DNA of 64,000 nt, taken from the NCBI GenBank assembly GCA_014896235.1, contig JADBKU010000023.1:1-64000 (forward strand), read 5' to 3'. The notes under the pieces were generated by a model. It worked only from the letters and a program-made list of their open reading frames with translations, did not search any database and was not told the DNA's origin. Numbering within the stretch: position 1 is the stretch's first letter; each line of letters begins with the position of its first letter. The position numbers and the translations under genes are program-made. This document shows positions 44,313 to 53,197 of the stretch, piece by piece. The DNA is from a bacterium (lineage in GTDB: Bacteria; Desulfobacterota; Binatia; Binatales; Binataceae).

Positions 44313-44825
44313 TTACGGAATGCCGCCTTCCGACGGCGCCACCGCTTCGGGAGCGGGCGCCTCGGGTTCGGCCATCGGCGTCGGCGCCGATCCCGGCGCG
44401 TTTGCGGCGCCGCCGGCTTCGCCCGATACGGCAAGCGCGATGCGTTCCGCTCCGGCGCCCTTGGCGATATCAAGAATCCGCACCATGTCGCCCAAAATCA
44501 CCCTCGCATCGCCGTCAAAGACGACTACCTTGTCGGGCGATTTGCCGAGCGCCTCCTTGATCGCCGCGCCGAGGTCGCCCTCGATAACCGGCTGTTGATT
44601 CACGAATATGCGATGGTCCGCGGTGTAGGTGACGGTGACGGTTTTTTTCTGCTGATTGGCCTGCTGCTGTTGCATCTGCGGCAAATCGACGTGTGCGGCC
44701 GATTCGATCGTTACCGCCGTCGCGACCATGAAAATAATCAGCAGGACGAGGAAGATGTCGGTGAGCGGCGTGATATTGATCGAGGCGAAGATTCCGCCCT
44801 CTCCGTTGCCCGTCTGAATCGCCAT
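44313..44825 (-). CDS. exbD: ExbD/TolR-type biopolymer transport protein (second copy)
   Basis: 170 residues. Single helix ITPLTDIFLVLLIIFMVATA containing the proton-pathway Asp, then a periplasmic TolR/ExbD domain (VTYTADHRIFVNQQPV, VVVFDGDARVILGDMVRIL). A Pro/Ala/Glu-rich tail of about 35 residues is extra compared with the first ExbD. Works with ExbB to use the proton gradient. Confidence 0.93.
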   Translation of the reverse strand: MAIQTGNGEGGIFASINITPLTDIFLVLLIIFMVATAVTIESAAHVDLPQMQQQQANQQKKTVTVTYTADHRIFVNQQPVIEGDLGAAIKEALGKSPDKVVVFDGDARVILGDMVRILDIAKGAGAERIALAVSGEAGGAANAPGSAPTPMAEPEAPAPEAVAPSEGGIP

Positions 44826-44854
44826 CGAAATGCTCTATGCTCGACCTTGGAGCG

Positions 44855-45292
44855 TCAGCTTCCGGATTGCGGCAGCGGCGGAAGGTTCGTCACCCGCTTG
44901 GCGGCGATCGCGATTTGAGTCGCGCCCGCCGCTTTCGCGACGTCGAGAATGCGCGCCACGTCGCCCAGTATGGCCGTCCGATCGCCCTGGAAAATCACGG
45001 TCTTCACGTCGACGCGGCTGAGCGCGTCGCTGAGCGCATCCTGCAGGTCGTTTTCCGGAACGTCCTTGGAATTGACGAACAATTCGTGGTTCGCGGTGTA
45101 GGTGACGATCACGCCCTTGTTCTCTGGAGAGGTGTTCGTCGCTTCGGGCAAATTGACGTGAGTCGCCGATTCCACCGCGACCGAGGTCGTCACCATGAAA
45201 ATAATCAGCAGGACGAGGAAGATATCGGTAAGCGGCGTGATGTTGATTTCCCAGAACATCCCGCCGCCGCCGGATGGCGCGCTAATTGCCAT
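44855..45292 (-). CDS. exbD: ExbD/TolR-type biopolymer transport protein (first copy)
   Basis: 145 residues. Helix NITPLTDIFLVLLIIFMVTTS with the conserved Asp, then ESATHVNLPEA and a periplasmic domain parallel to the second copy (VTYTANHELFVNSKDVPENDL). It overlaps the end of exbB by 11 bases. The two ExbDs share a nearly identical membrane part but diverge in the periplasm, suggesting a heteromeric pair around the ExbB ring. Confidence 0.94.
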   Translation of the reverse strand: MAISAPSGGGGMFWEINITPLTDIFLVLLIIFMVTTSVAVESATHVNLPEATNTSPENKGVIVTYTANHELFVNSKDVPENDLQDALSDALSRVDVKTVIFQGDRTAILGDVARILDVAKAAGATQIAIAAKRVTNLPPLPQSGS

Positions 45293-45923
45293 TAGTGCGC
45301 TGTCCCCGCAGCGCCGCGTCGATCAGGCGCGCCGCGCAAATATGGATGGTCGCGTTAATCCGTTCGATCTTCTGCGAAAGGTAGTTGTAGAAGATCACGG
45401 CGATAATCGCGACCGCAAGGCCCAGCGCGGTCGAGATCAGAGCTTCCGAAATACCGGCCGCGACGACCGAAAATCCTCCAGTGCCCATGATCGCCATCGA
45501 TTGAAACGCCGCCAGGATGCCGACGACGGTGCCGAACAGGCCGATAAATGGCGCCGACGCGCCGGAAGTGGCCAACACCCAGATTAATCCGCGCAATTGC
45601 AGCAATTCGGCGAAGCGCCGCTCTTCGTCCACCTCTTCCAGGCGGGCGCGATCGGCAGAGGGCGCTTCGGCCAGCAGATCATGGAAGACCCGTTCGCCGG
45701 CGCTGCCGGGGCTTTTCACCCGGGCGAGCGCTTCGTCGAACTTGCCCTGATTCAACAGCCCGACCAAGCCGTCCGCGACATTGGAGGCGCGTGCGCTCAG
45801 GCCCCATAACGACCAGACCCGCTCAATAATCACGGTCACGCATACGACCGAGATCAGCAGAAGCGGATAGGTGGCGTACCACCCCTGCATGATCATCGCG
45901 ATAATGCTGAATTGCGTTTGCAT
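45282..45923 (-). CDS. exbB: ExbB/TolQ/MotA-type proton channel
   Basis: 213 residues with three membrane helices (about 15-35, 108-140, 155-180). The second and third carry GLIWVLATSGASAPFIGLFGTVVGILAAFQ and ALGLAVAIIAVIFYNYL, the MotA/TolQ/ExbB core. First gene of exbB-exbD-exbD-VWA on the minus strand. Couples the proton gradient to mechanical work of a stalk protein. Confidence 0.93.
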   Translation of the reverse strand: MQTQFSIIAMIMQGWYATYPLLLISVVCVTVIIERVWSLWGLSARASNVADGLVGLLNQGKFDEALARVKSPGSAGERVFHDLLAEAPSADRARLEEVDEERRFAELLQLRGLIWVLATSGASAPFIGLFGTVVGILAAFQSMAIMGTGGFSVVAAGISEALISTALGLAVAIIAVIFYNYLSQKIERINATIHICAARLIDAALRGQRTNGN

Positions 45924-46386
45924 TCCCCAATCGTCCCCGGAGCGTGGAAATTGCCGTGGCGGTCGCGATGCGTCCCGCCGTCAAGATTGCCTAAATTCTA
46001 TGGCGCGGGAATCCCTGTCAAGTGGAATCCTTGCGGCTCGCGTCGTCAATTCTCCGCATAGACGGGCGATTAAGCCTTTGTTCGAGCGGGTAATTTCGCT
46101 CCTGAGCCGCGGAACCGATTTGTCCGCGTGCGCCGCCGCGATTGCGCCGCCGCAGCCGTCGCCTTGACTTTGGAGGCCGGGCGGGTTTATCCAGATTCGA
46201 TAGGCTTGCGCGAAGCGCGCGCGCCGAAGCGCGTCGTCCGGCGGCGCGGCCGATTTTCCGACGGTCTGAGCGGTCAAGAGAAGTTCGGGAAAACGCTCCG
46301 GACTGCAAGTTTGGCGGCGGAGCCGCATGCCGCGGAAGCGGTCGGTGTGAAAACAAAAATAGAACTCCAAGAAGGAAGCGTTCACG
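45924..46386. other. 463-base intergenic region between exbB and the SDR gene
   Basis: No convincing gene, tRNA or repeat. A weak sigma-70-like pair TTGACT (46164-46169) and TTATCC (46187-46192) with a 17-base spacer could serve the plus-strand SDR gene. The SDR ribosome site AAGAAGGAAG ends eight bases before its ATG. Frames on the minus strand here look like shadows of GC-rich sequence. Confidence 0.4.
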
Positions 46387-47328
46387 ATGGCATTACTTGA
46401 GGGAAAAGTCGCGGTGGTCACCGGCGCCGGCCGCGGTATCGGCAGGGAAGAAGCGCTGCTGATGGCGAAGCATGGCGCCAAGGTGGTCGTCAACGATCTT
46501 GGCGGTCACTTCGACGGCACCGGCCAGTCGCGTTCGCCGGCTGAAGAGGTCGTGAAGGAAATTCGCGCCGCGGGCGGCGAAGCGGTCGCCAACTTCGAAA
46601 GCGTTTCCGATTTCAAAGCCGCCAAGCGGATTGTCGAATGCGCGATCGATAATTTCGGCAAACTCAATATCGTCGTCAACAACGCCGGAATCCTGCGTGA
46701 CCGCATGATCTTCAATATGAGCGAAGAGGATTTCGATGCGGTCCTCGCGGTCCATCTTAAGGGCACCTTCAACCTCGCCCGGCACGCAGCCTCTTATTGG
46801 CGCGAGCAGCACAAGAACGGCAATCTTCTGAACGGGCGCTTGATCAACACCAGTTCCGACTCGGGTCTGCTCGGCAATGCCGGTCAAAGCAATTATGGAA
46901 CGGCGAAAGCCGCTGTAGCGACGTTCGCGATAATTGTGGACCGCGAAATGGCGCGTTACGGCGTTACCGCCAATGCGATCGCGCCAGTCGCACGCACCCG
47001 TCTGACGATCGATGCGACGCCGCAAACCGCCGCCACGATGCCAACGCCGAAGGCCGGCGAGGTCGATAAATTCAGCCCGGCCCATGTTGCGCCGCTGGTC
47101 GCGTGGCTGGCGAGCGATGACGCCAAGGACGTCCATGGCGAAGTCTTTCGAGTCGGTTTGGGCTGCGTATGGCTGATGAAGGGATGGCATAGCGCGGCCA
47201 AGGTTTCTCAAAGCGGCCCGCTCAAGTTCTGGGATCCGGCCGAATTAGGCGCGAAGGTCAAAGAGCAGTTGGCCCGCGGCGTCACTAAGAAAGAGGGACT
47301 TGCGGAAGTGCTGGCCGGCGGAGTCTGA
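46387..47328 (+). CDS. SDR of the MFE-2 type (D-3-hydroxyacyl-CoA dehydrogenase-like)
   Basis: 313 residues. NAD(P) motif TGAGRGIG (12-19), NDLGG with a long insert through GTGQSRSPAEEVVKEIRAAGG (typical of the peroxisomal multifunctional-enzyme dehydrogenase), NNAG (98-101), S157, Y170 and K174. Probably oxidises or reduces 3-hydroxyacyl-CoA in fatty-acid or steroid side-chain breakdown. No fused hydratase domain. Strong ribosome site AAGGAAG. Confidence 0.92.
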   Translation: MALLEGKVAVVTGAGRGIGREEALLMAKHGAKVVVNDLGGHFDGTGQSRSPAEEVVKEIRAAGGEAVANFESVSDFKAAKRIVECAIDNFGKLNIVVNNAGILRDRMIFNMSEEDFDAVLAVHLKGTFNLARHAASYWREQHKNGNLLNGRLINTSSDSGLLGNAGQSNYGTAKAAVATFAIIVDREMARYGVTANAIAPVARTRLTIDATPQTAATMPTPKAGEVDKFSPAHVAPLVAWLASDDAKDVHGEVFRVGLGCVWLMKGWHSAAKVSQSGPLKFWDPAELGAKVKEQLARGVTKKEGLAEVLAGGV

Positions 47329-47334
47329 TCGCCG

Positions 47335-47862
47335 GTGGCGACCGTTTTGAATCGTCGCGAAAGCGCGGCCCCCGGCGGGCCGCGCTTTCGTTCAATTCTG
47401 TTGATCTGTGCGGCCAACACCGCGCGCAGCGTGATGGCCGAACATCTGATGGCGCGCGAGCTTCGCCGCCGTGGCCAGGCGCATCAGGTGCGCCTGCGCT
47501 CCGCCGGCATCGCGCCCTATGCCCGCGATGGCGCGCTGATTTCGCTCGACACGCGGATGGCGCTTCGCGACATCGGCATCGATTTGGGCGAGGAGGCGAC
47601 TTCGACCGATCTCAAACGCCATCCGGAACTGCTCGCCGAGGCCGATCTCGTGATCGCGATGACTGCGCAGCAGGCGCGCGAACTGCGCGAGCGCTTCGAC
47701 GTAACCGATCGGCATGCCGTGCATACATTGCGCGAATTTGCGGGCGAAAGCGGCGATATCGACGATCCTTTCGAGCAGGGCGAGCGCGCGTTCGCCGAAT
47801 GCCGGCGCGAGATCGAACGCCTGACGCCGCTGGTAATCGAAAAACTGTTCGCGCTCGACTGA
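47335..47862 (+). CDS. Low-molecular-weight protein-tyrosine phosphatase-like protein
   Basis: 175 residues starting at GTG 47335. P-loop CAANTAR (C25-R31) with S32 and the late Asp in DDPFEQG give the LMW-PTP/arsenate-reductase fold. ICAANTARSVMAEHLM is closer to the arginine/tyrosine phosphatase or wzb-like branch than to ArsC. Begins seven bases after the SDR stop. Substrate unknown. Confidence 0.9.
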   Translation: MATVLNRRESAAPGGPRFRSILLICAANTARSVMAEHLMARELRRRGQAHQVRLRSAGIAPYARDGALISLDTRMALRDIGIDLGEEATSTDLKRHPELLAEADLVIAMTAQQARELRERFDVTDRHAVHTLREFAGESGDIDDPFEQGERAFAECRREIERLTPLVIEKLFALD

Positions 47863-47884
47863 ATTCGCGCTAAAGGTTCGCAAG

Positions 47885-48313
47885 ATGGAATTCGTCAATC
47901 CGAACGACGCCGAAATTCGTTCGATTCTCTCCCGCCCGACGACCGTCGCGGTGGTGGGATGCTCGGACAATCCGGCGCGCGACAGCTTGAGAATCGCGAT
48001 GCTGTGGCGGGACAAGGGCTATCGCGTGATTCCGGTGAATCCGGCGCTCAAACCGGACGCTTTGATGGGCGCGCTGGGCGAACGATGCTATTCGAGCCTG
48101 GAGGCGATACCGGAACCGGTCGAAATTGTGGACGTATTTCGGCGGTCGGAGTTCGTCGCCGAGGTCGCGCGCGAAGCGATCGCGAAGGGCGCGCGAGTCC
48201 TGTGGTGCCAGTTGGGCGTAATCGATCTCGATGCGGCGCGGCATGCGCGCGAAGCCGGGATGACGGTCGTCATGGACCGGTGCCCGGCGATCGAATACCG
48301 GCGGCTGTTTTGA
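47885..48313 (+). CDS. CoA-binding domain protein (YccU type)
   Basis: 142 residues. Single Rossmann domain related to the succinyl-CoA synthetase alpha-subunit: VAVVGCSDNPARDSLRIAMLW, YRVIPVNP, VDVFRRSEFV and VLWCQLGVID. Small cytosolic CoA binders of unknown role, common in bacteria. Follows the phosphatase gene by 22 bases and probably shares its transcript. Confidence 0.9.
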   Translation: MEFVNPNDAEIRSILSRPTTVAVVGCSDNPARDSLRIAMLWRDKGYRVIPVNPALKPDALMGALGERCYSSLEAIPEPVEIVDVFRRSEFVAEVAREAIAKGARVLWCQLGVIDLDAARHAREAGMTVVMDRCPAIEYRRLF

Positions 48314-48389
48314 GCGCGCAAATCCATGACGCTGCGATTTTTCCGCAAACGCGGATGCGCGCTTGCAGCGGGCGTCCGGAGCGCTCGCG

Positions 48390-48962
48390 ATGAAAGCGCG
48401 ACGCTGGCGGACGCTTAACAGCGAGAGGGTTTTCGAGACTCCAATCTTCGATCTCCATCGCCGCCGTTCGGCCCATCCACGCCGCGGCGAACGCGATTTT
48501 TTCGTGATCGATCCGGCTGATTGGGTCAATATCATTCCGCTCACGCCCAAGCAGGAAGTGATCATGGTGCGCCAGTTTCGCCACGGCATCGGCGCCTTCA
48601 CGCTGGAGATTCCGGGCGGGATGATCGATCCGGACGATCCGTCGCCCGGCGCCGCCGGACGGCGCGAAATGATCGAGGAATGCGGCTACGATTCGGAGGA
48701 TATCGTGGCGCTTGGCCGGGTCCATCCGAATCCCGCGATCCAGCCCAATTTCTGCTACTCGTTCCTGGCGCGGAATGTGCGCAAAATCGCCGTCGCGCAC
48801 GGTAATCCGGACAGTTCCGAGGAGACCGAAGTGGTCGTCGTGCCGCGCGAAAGCATCCGCAGCCTGATCGCATCAGGAAAAATCACCCACGCGCTGGTGA
48901 TCGCGGCGTTTTCTTTTCTTGACGTTTACAATCCGCCCGCCAAGCCGCGCCGCCGACGGTAA
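48390..48962 (+). CDS. NUDIX hydrolase
   Basis: 190 residues from ATG 48390 (GGAG nine bases upstream; TTG 48363 rejected). ADP-ribose-pyrophosphatase-like: WVNIIPLTPKQEVIMVRQFRHG, then the NUDIX box with EIPGGMIDP and REMIEECGY. The first Glu of the box is not in register because of a small insertion; the REx2EExG core is intact. Hydrolyses a nucleoside diphosphate linked to another group; substrate unknown. Confidence 0.9.
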   Translation: MKARRWRTLNSERVFETPIFDLHRRRSAHPRRGERDFFVIDPADWVNIIPLTPKQEVIMVRQFRHGIGAFTLEIPGGMIDPDDPSPGAAGRREMIEECGYDSEDIVALGRVHPNPAIQPNFCYSFLARNVRKIAVAHGNPDSSEETEVVVVPRESIRSLIASGKITHALVIAAFSFLDVYNPPAKPRRRR

Positions 48963-50330
48963 TCAGCGGTCGTTCGCCGGACCGCCGTAGCGCCGCCGCA
49001 GCATCAGGTAAACCGGACCGCCGGCCGCGGCCAGAACTACGCCGAGCAGGAATTCGACGTGGCCTTCGCCCGACGAGAAACCGACGCCGAAGGTGGCCAG
49101 CCATAGCAAAATGGGAGTAATCACGACGGCGAGCAGTCCAAGGCGTCCGCCCGCGACCATGAATAGCCCGTCGCGTTCCGGACGAAGACGGCGCAGCTTG
49201 AGCAACGCCATCATCTCAAGCGCCAACGCGCCCATATAAAAGAAAACGTCGAGCGTGACGAGCGCGACAAAGCCGAACGGGACCAACAGAGAGAACACCG
49301 CGCAGCACGCGACGATCGAGCGTACGGGCGTGGCTCGCGCCTCCCATACGCGCCGCAATCCCGCCGGCAGATAGCCCTCGCGCGCTAGCACGTACGGCAT
49401 CCGCGACACCCACAGCATCGCCGCCGCGAAGATCGAGAATGCGGAGATCGCGCCGCCCGTCGCAAGCGCCAATTCAAGCGCCGGGCCGGCCAGCAGGCCT
49501 CCTTCGGCCGCGAAAAATCCCGTCCGCCATGCGGCGGCGGAACTCGATCCGGCCAGGCATACGGCCAGCGGCAGCAGATAACCTAAAGCGACCAACGGCA
49601 GCGCGATCATCATCGCCAGCGGATAAGTTCGTCGCGGACGGTCGATTTCGCCGGCGACGACGCTCAGATTTTCCCATCCGCTGTAATTCCAGATTACGAT
49701 CGCGAGGCCGCCGCCCAGCGCCGCCCAAGGATGGCTCAAATGGCCATTGGCCGGCAGATGCCAATGGATGAGGCGGGGCGCGCCGGCGGCGACCAGCACG
49801 GCGAAGGGCGCGAGCAACACGGCCGTCAAGGCGATCGAGGCTTCGCCGACCGGCTTCACGCCCATCGCGTTGAGCGCTCCGGCCAGCCATACGAGCGCCA
49901 CGCCGACGGCGATCTGCTCCCGCGGCGTGAGCGGCATAACGAAACTAAGGTAAGAGCTGAACAGTACAGGATAAATAGCCATATCGACGGCGGTGTAGAG
50001 AATCGTGAGCCACGCTTCGACAAAGCCGCCGAATGGTCCCAGCGCCGCTTTAACCCAAAAATAAAAGCCGCCCTCGAGCGGCATCAGCGCGGTCAACTCC
50101 GCCGCCATCAACGCCGTTGGCAGGCTGACCGCGAGCGGCACGACGACGCAGAGCAAAAGCGTCAGGCGCGGCCCGGCGATCCGCACGGCGTCTTCGATTC
50201 CATATGCGCCGCCGCTCACGACCAGATAGGTCAACGCAACCAGCGCCAGCACGCCGAGGCGGCGCGCTGGCGGCGGCGCGATCACGCCGTTTGCGGTGGC
50301 GCCGGAAGCGGTGGGCGTGGCCGCATTCAC
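48963..50330 (-). CDS. APC-family amino acid/polyamine permease
   Basis: 455 residues, 12 helices. VSGGAYGIEDAVRIAGPRL holds the helix-1 unwound substrate region, and WNYSGWENLSVVAGEIDRP is close to the helix-6 signature of the plant-type polyamine:H+ symporters. Uptake of an amino acid or polyamine; polyamine is suggested by this motif and by the agmatine genes 11 kb away, weakly. Convergent, ending against the NUDIX gene with no gap. Confidence 0.88.
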   Translation of the reverse strand: MNAATPTASGATANGVIAPPPARRLGVLALVALTYLVVSGGAYGIEDAVRIAGPRLTLLLCVVVPLAVSLPTALMAAELTALMPLEGGFYFWVKAALGPFGGFVEAWLTILYTAVDMAIYPVLFSSYLSFVMPLTPREQIAVGVALVWLAGALNAMGVKPVGEASIALTAVLLAPFAVLVAAGAPRLIHWHLPANGHLSHPWAALGGGLAIVIWNYSGWENLSVVAGEIDRPRRTYPLAMMIALPLVALGYLLPLAVCLAGSSSAAAWRTGFFAAEGGLLAGPALELALATGGAISAFSIFAAAMLWVSRMPYVLAREGYLPAGLRRVWEARATPVRSIVACCAVFSLLVPFGFVALVTLDVFFYMGALALEMMALLKLRRLRPERDGLFMVAGGRLGLLAVVITPILLWLATFGVGFSSGEGHVEFLLGVVLAAAGGPVYLMLRRRYGGPANDR

Positions 50331-50547
50331 GCTGGCGCGGACCGTCCGGCGGCGCCGGCGAATGCGAATCCCGAGATGTTATCGACGGACAAGGCGCGGG
50401 CGGTTCCCTGCGGCGCGCGCGGGGATTGCGCGCCTTTGCGGCGCGGGGCAACACTAAAGCGATGAGTCACGAGGGCAGGCCAAGGTTGGGCGCGCGGCGC
50501 GGCATCAGAGTGTCACGGTGAGAATCGACTCTGCTATAATTAGAAGC

Positions 50548-52344
50548 GTGTTGAAATCGTCGCAAGCCTCACCGGCAATTCTGGGAATCGTAATCGCGAC
50601 GGCCGCCGCGCTGGCGTTTGGCGCGGCTGGATGCGGCATGTTCGGATCGCGCGGCGGCGGCATGGTCGAGGCGTTGAGCGCCGATGGCGGCCATCCGTTC
50701 GGCGGCGCCGAGCCGGTCGAAATTCCGCCGCCGGCGCGCGCGATGGGGGCGTACTTGCAGGCCGAGGTCGCCGCGGAAAACGGCGATCGCAAACGGGCCA
50801 TGGAAGAGTACGAGGACGCCGTCAAATACGATCCGCATAACGCCGCCCTGCATGTCGAACTGGCCACGCTTTACGTGCGCGACGGACGGCTGCCGGACGC
50901 CCTCGAGCAATGCAACGAAGCGATCGCGCTCGATCCCGCCTACGTGCGTCCGCGCCTGCTCGCCGCCGGAATCGAGACCGCGACCGGCGACGACAAGAGC
51001 GCGATCGCGCAGTACCAGCAGGTGTTGAAGCTGGAGCCGGCGAATCAGGAAGCGTTTCTGTTCCTCGGCACGCTCTACGCCAAGAATGGCGATTACAAAG
51101 ACGCGGAAGACACCTTTAAGCAGTTGATCGCGCTCGATCCCGGATCGTTCCTCGGCTATTACTACGCCGGCCGCGTGACGACCGAAGCGCAAAATTATCC
51201 AGCGGCCGAGGCCTATTACAAAAAGGCGCTCGACCTGAATCCGCAATCGCAGCTCGTGCTGACCGACATGGCTGTGCTCCGCGAACTTGAAAACCGGCCG
51301 AAAGAGGCGATCGAGCTTTACCAGAAAGTTCTGCAGCTCGATCCGAAAAATGACGAAGTGCGCAAGCGGCTGGCCGAGCTTTACGGCGGCGACAAGAGCG
51401 TGGACGCGGCGGTGAGCCGCGAATTGAGCCGACAGGAACGGCTGGAGACGACGCCGGCCGACACCCGCACCAAGATCGGATTGTTGTTTTTCGAGCGCGG
51501 CGATTTCGACCGCGCGGCGACCGAATTCAACCTTGTGCTCGGCTCCGAACCGAAGAATTACCGGGTGCATTATTATCTCGGCACGGTTTACTCGGAGCTG
51601 GGCGAGAACGAACAGGCGCGGCGGGAATTCGAATTGATTCCCGAGAGCAGCGGCCATTATGTCGAAGCGCGCTTGCAGCTTGCCTATTTGAACGACAAGC
51701 GCAACGACTACGATGCGGCGATCGCGAATCTCAAGCAGGCGCTGGCGGTCAAGCCTAACGACACCGAAATCATGAGCTACCTGGTCGGCGTCTATCAGGA
51801 AAAAAAGGATTATCCGGACGCGATCGCGCTCGCGCAGCGGATGGTCGCGCTTGAACCGAACAACGACAAGTTTCATTTCACGCTTGGCGCGCTGTACGAC
51901 GAGGACAAGCAGAAGGACAAGAGCGTCGCCGAGATGCGCAAGGCGATCGAGCTGAATCCCTCCAACGCGCCCGCGCTGAATTATCTCGGCTATACCTACG
52001 CCGAATCCGGCAAGAATCTCGAAGAGGCGGAAAAGCTGATCAAGCGGGCGCTCGTGATCGAGCCCGACGACGGCTATTACGTTGACAGCCTGGGATGGGT
52101 TTACTACCAGAAGGGCGAATACCAACGCGCCGTCGATCAACTCGAACGCGCGGTTAATCTGACCGGCAGCGACCCGACGATCACCGAGCATCTGGGCGAC
52201 GCCTACCGCCGGATCGGCAAGCGCCTTGACGCCCGCCAGGAGTATCAGGACGCGCTCAAGAAGGCCCAGGATGCGGATCAGATTCATCGATTGCAGGACA
52301 AACTTGCCGCGCTCGGGGGATACGAGCAGCACGCGCAACATTGA
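50548..52344 (+). CDS. Tetratricopeptide-repeat lipoprotein
   Basis: 598 residues from GTG 50548; an in-frame GTG at 50518 is possible. The signal sequence ends in FGAAGC, giving a lipid-modified Cys. About 14 TPR units then fill residues 80-590, with repeats of A...YxxAL.L.P pattern, for example LGYTYAESGKNLEEAEKLIKRA and LGDAYRRIGKRLDARQEYQDA. Outer-membrane-attached scaffold for a protein complex. It overlaps the next lipoprotein gene, so they are coupled, possibly for envelope assembly. Confidence 0.88.
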   Translation: MLKSSQASPAILGIVIATAAALAFGAAGCGMFGSRGGGMVEALSADGGHPFGGAEPVEIPPPARAMGAYLQAEVAAENGDRKRAMEEYEDAVKYDPHNAALHVELATLYVRDGRLPDALEQCNEAIALDPAYVRPRLLAAGIETATGDDKSAIAQYQQVLKLEPANQEAFLFLGTLYAKNGDYKDAEDTFKQLIALDPGSFLGYYYAGRVTTEAQNYPAAEAYYKKALDLNPQSQLVLTDMAVLRELENRPKEAIELYQKVLQLDPKNDEVRKRLAELYGGDKSVDAAVSRELSRQERLETTPADTRTKIGLLFFERGDFDRAATEFNLVLGSEPKNYRVHYYLGTVYSELGENEQARREFELIPESSGHYVEARLQLAYLNDKRNDYDAAIANLKQALAVKPNDTEIMSYLVGVYQEKKDYPDAIALAQRMVALEPNNDKFHFTLGALYDEDKQKDKSVAEMRKAIELNPSNAPALNYLGYTYAESGKNLEEAEKLIKRALVIEPDDGYYVDSLGWVYYQKGEYQRAVDQLERAVNLTGSDPTITEHLGDAYRRIGKRLDARQEYQDALKKAQDADQIHRLQDKLAALGGYEQHAQH

Positions 52345-53197
52345 TCTTCGGGATCGCGCGCGCCGGCTGATTCCGCCGGCGCTAAGCGCGCTGAGCGGCG
52401 CGTTTCTGATGCTGGCGTGCGCGGGGTGCGCGACCCAGCCGAACCCCGATCTTTATCTGGCGCAGGCGCGCGCCTACGCCGCCGATCTGAGCAATCGCGA
52501 AGCGGCGCCGCAGGCGCTCAGCACGTCGGCTATCATGGATTACGCGGGCGGCGGCGAGCATTTCCGCGCGCGCGAAAATCTGCTGATTCAGCGTCCGGCG
52601 AAGATCCGGGTCGAAGTGATGTCGGCCGCCGGCGTCGCGCTGGTGGTCGCGACCGATGGCGATGAGACCGCCGTCTTCAATCCCGCGAAGGGCGTGTTGA
52701 TGCGCGGGCCGGCGACTGCCGCGACGCTCGACCGATACGCTCGGATTCCGCTCCCGCCGGAGGCGGCGGTCAGGATGCTGCTGGGACTCGTTCCTGACGG
52801 ATCGATGCTGGCGTCGCCGCCCGCTGCGATGACCCTGCCAGGCCCGCATAACGACAATCAGGCGATCCTCGTCTATCGCGAGCCGGGCGGCGTTACCGAC
52901 GAAATCGGAATCGGCGCGGATCGCAAGCTCGCCAGCGTCACCGAGAAACTGGCCGACGGCCGCGTCGGTTACCGCGTCCATTACGGCGACTGGCGCGACG
53001 CGGGCAAGGGAATCGAGACGGCCTGCTCGATCACGGCGGAATTTCCGCGCACCGGCGCCAAGGTGGCGTTTACCTTTGAGAATCCTGTCGCCGATCCGAA
53101 AATTCCCGCCGGCGCTTTTGTCCTTGCGCCAAGCGGCGTGACGAAAACAATGAGTCTCGGCATGGCCGCGACGAATCCGGAAGCGCCGCGTGGCTGA
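52271..53197 (+). CDS. LolB/DUF4292-like lipoprotein
   Basis: About 308 residues if ATG 52271 is used, which lies inside the end of the TPR gene; a start nearer 52340 would also give a proper signal sequence. FLMLACAGC is a lipobox. The rest is beta-rich: AKIRVEVMSAAGVALVVATDGDETAVFNPAKG, then PEAAVRMLLGLVP, a DUF4292/LolB-like fold of envelope lipoproteins. Its role with the TPR lipoprotein is unknown. It overlaps the ABC binding-protein gene by eight bases. Confidence 0.78.
   Translation: MRIRFIDCRTNLPRSGDTSSTRNIDLRDRARRLIPPALSALSGAFLMLACAGCATQPNPDLYLAQARAYAADLSNREAAPQALSTSAIMDYAGGGEHFRARENLLIQRPAKIRVEVMSAAGVALVVATDGDETAVFNPAKGVLMRGPATAATLDRYARIPLPPEAAVRMLLGLVPDGSMLASPPAAMTLPGPHNDNQAILVYREPGGVTDEIGIGADRKLASVTEKLADGRVGYRVHYGDWRDAGKGIETACSITAEFPRTGAKVAFTFENPVADPKIPAGAFVLAPSGVTKTMSLGMAATNPEAPRG

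Noticed and set aside
50535-50540. Perfect TATAAT before the TPR lipoprotein
   Set aside because: It has no -35 element at a proper distance and sits within a few bases of the preferred start codon, so it is probably chance.
50569-52341. 590-codon open frame on the minus strand
   Set aside because: Exactly antisense to the TPR lipoprotein, whose repeats are unambiguous. The antisense protein has no recognisable domain.
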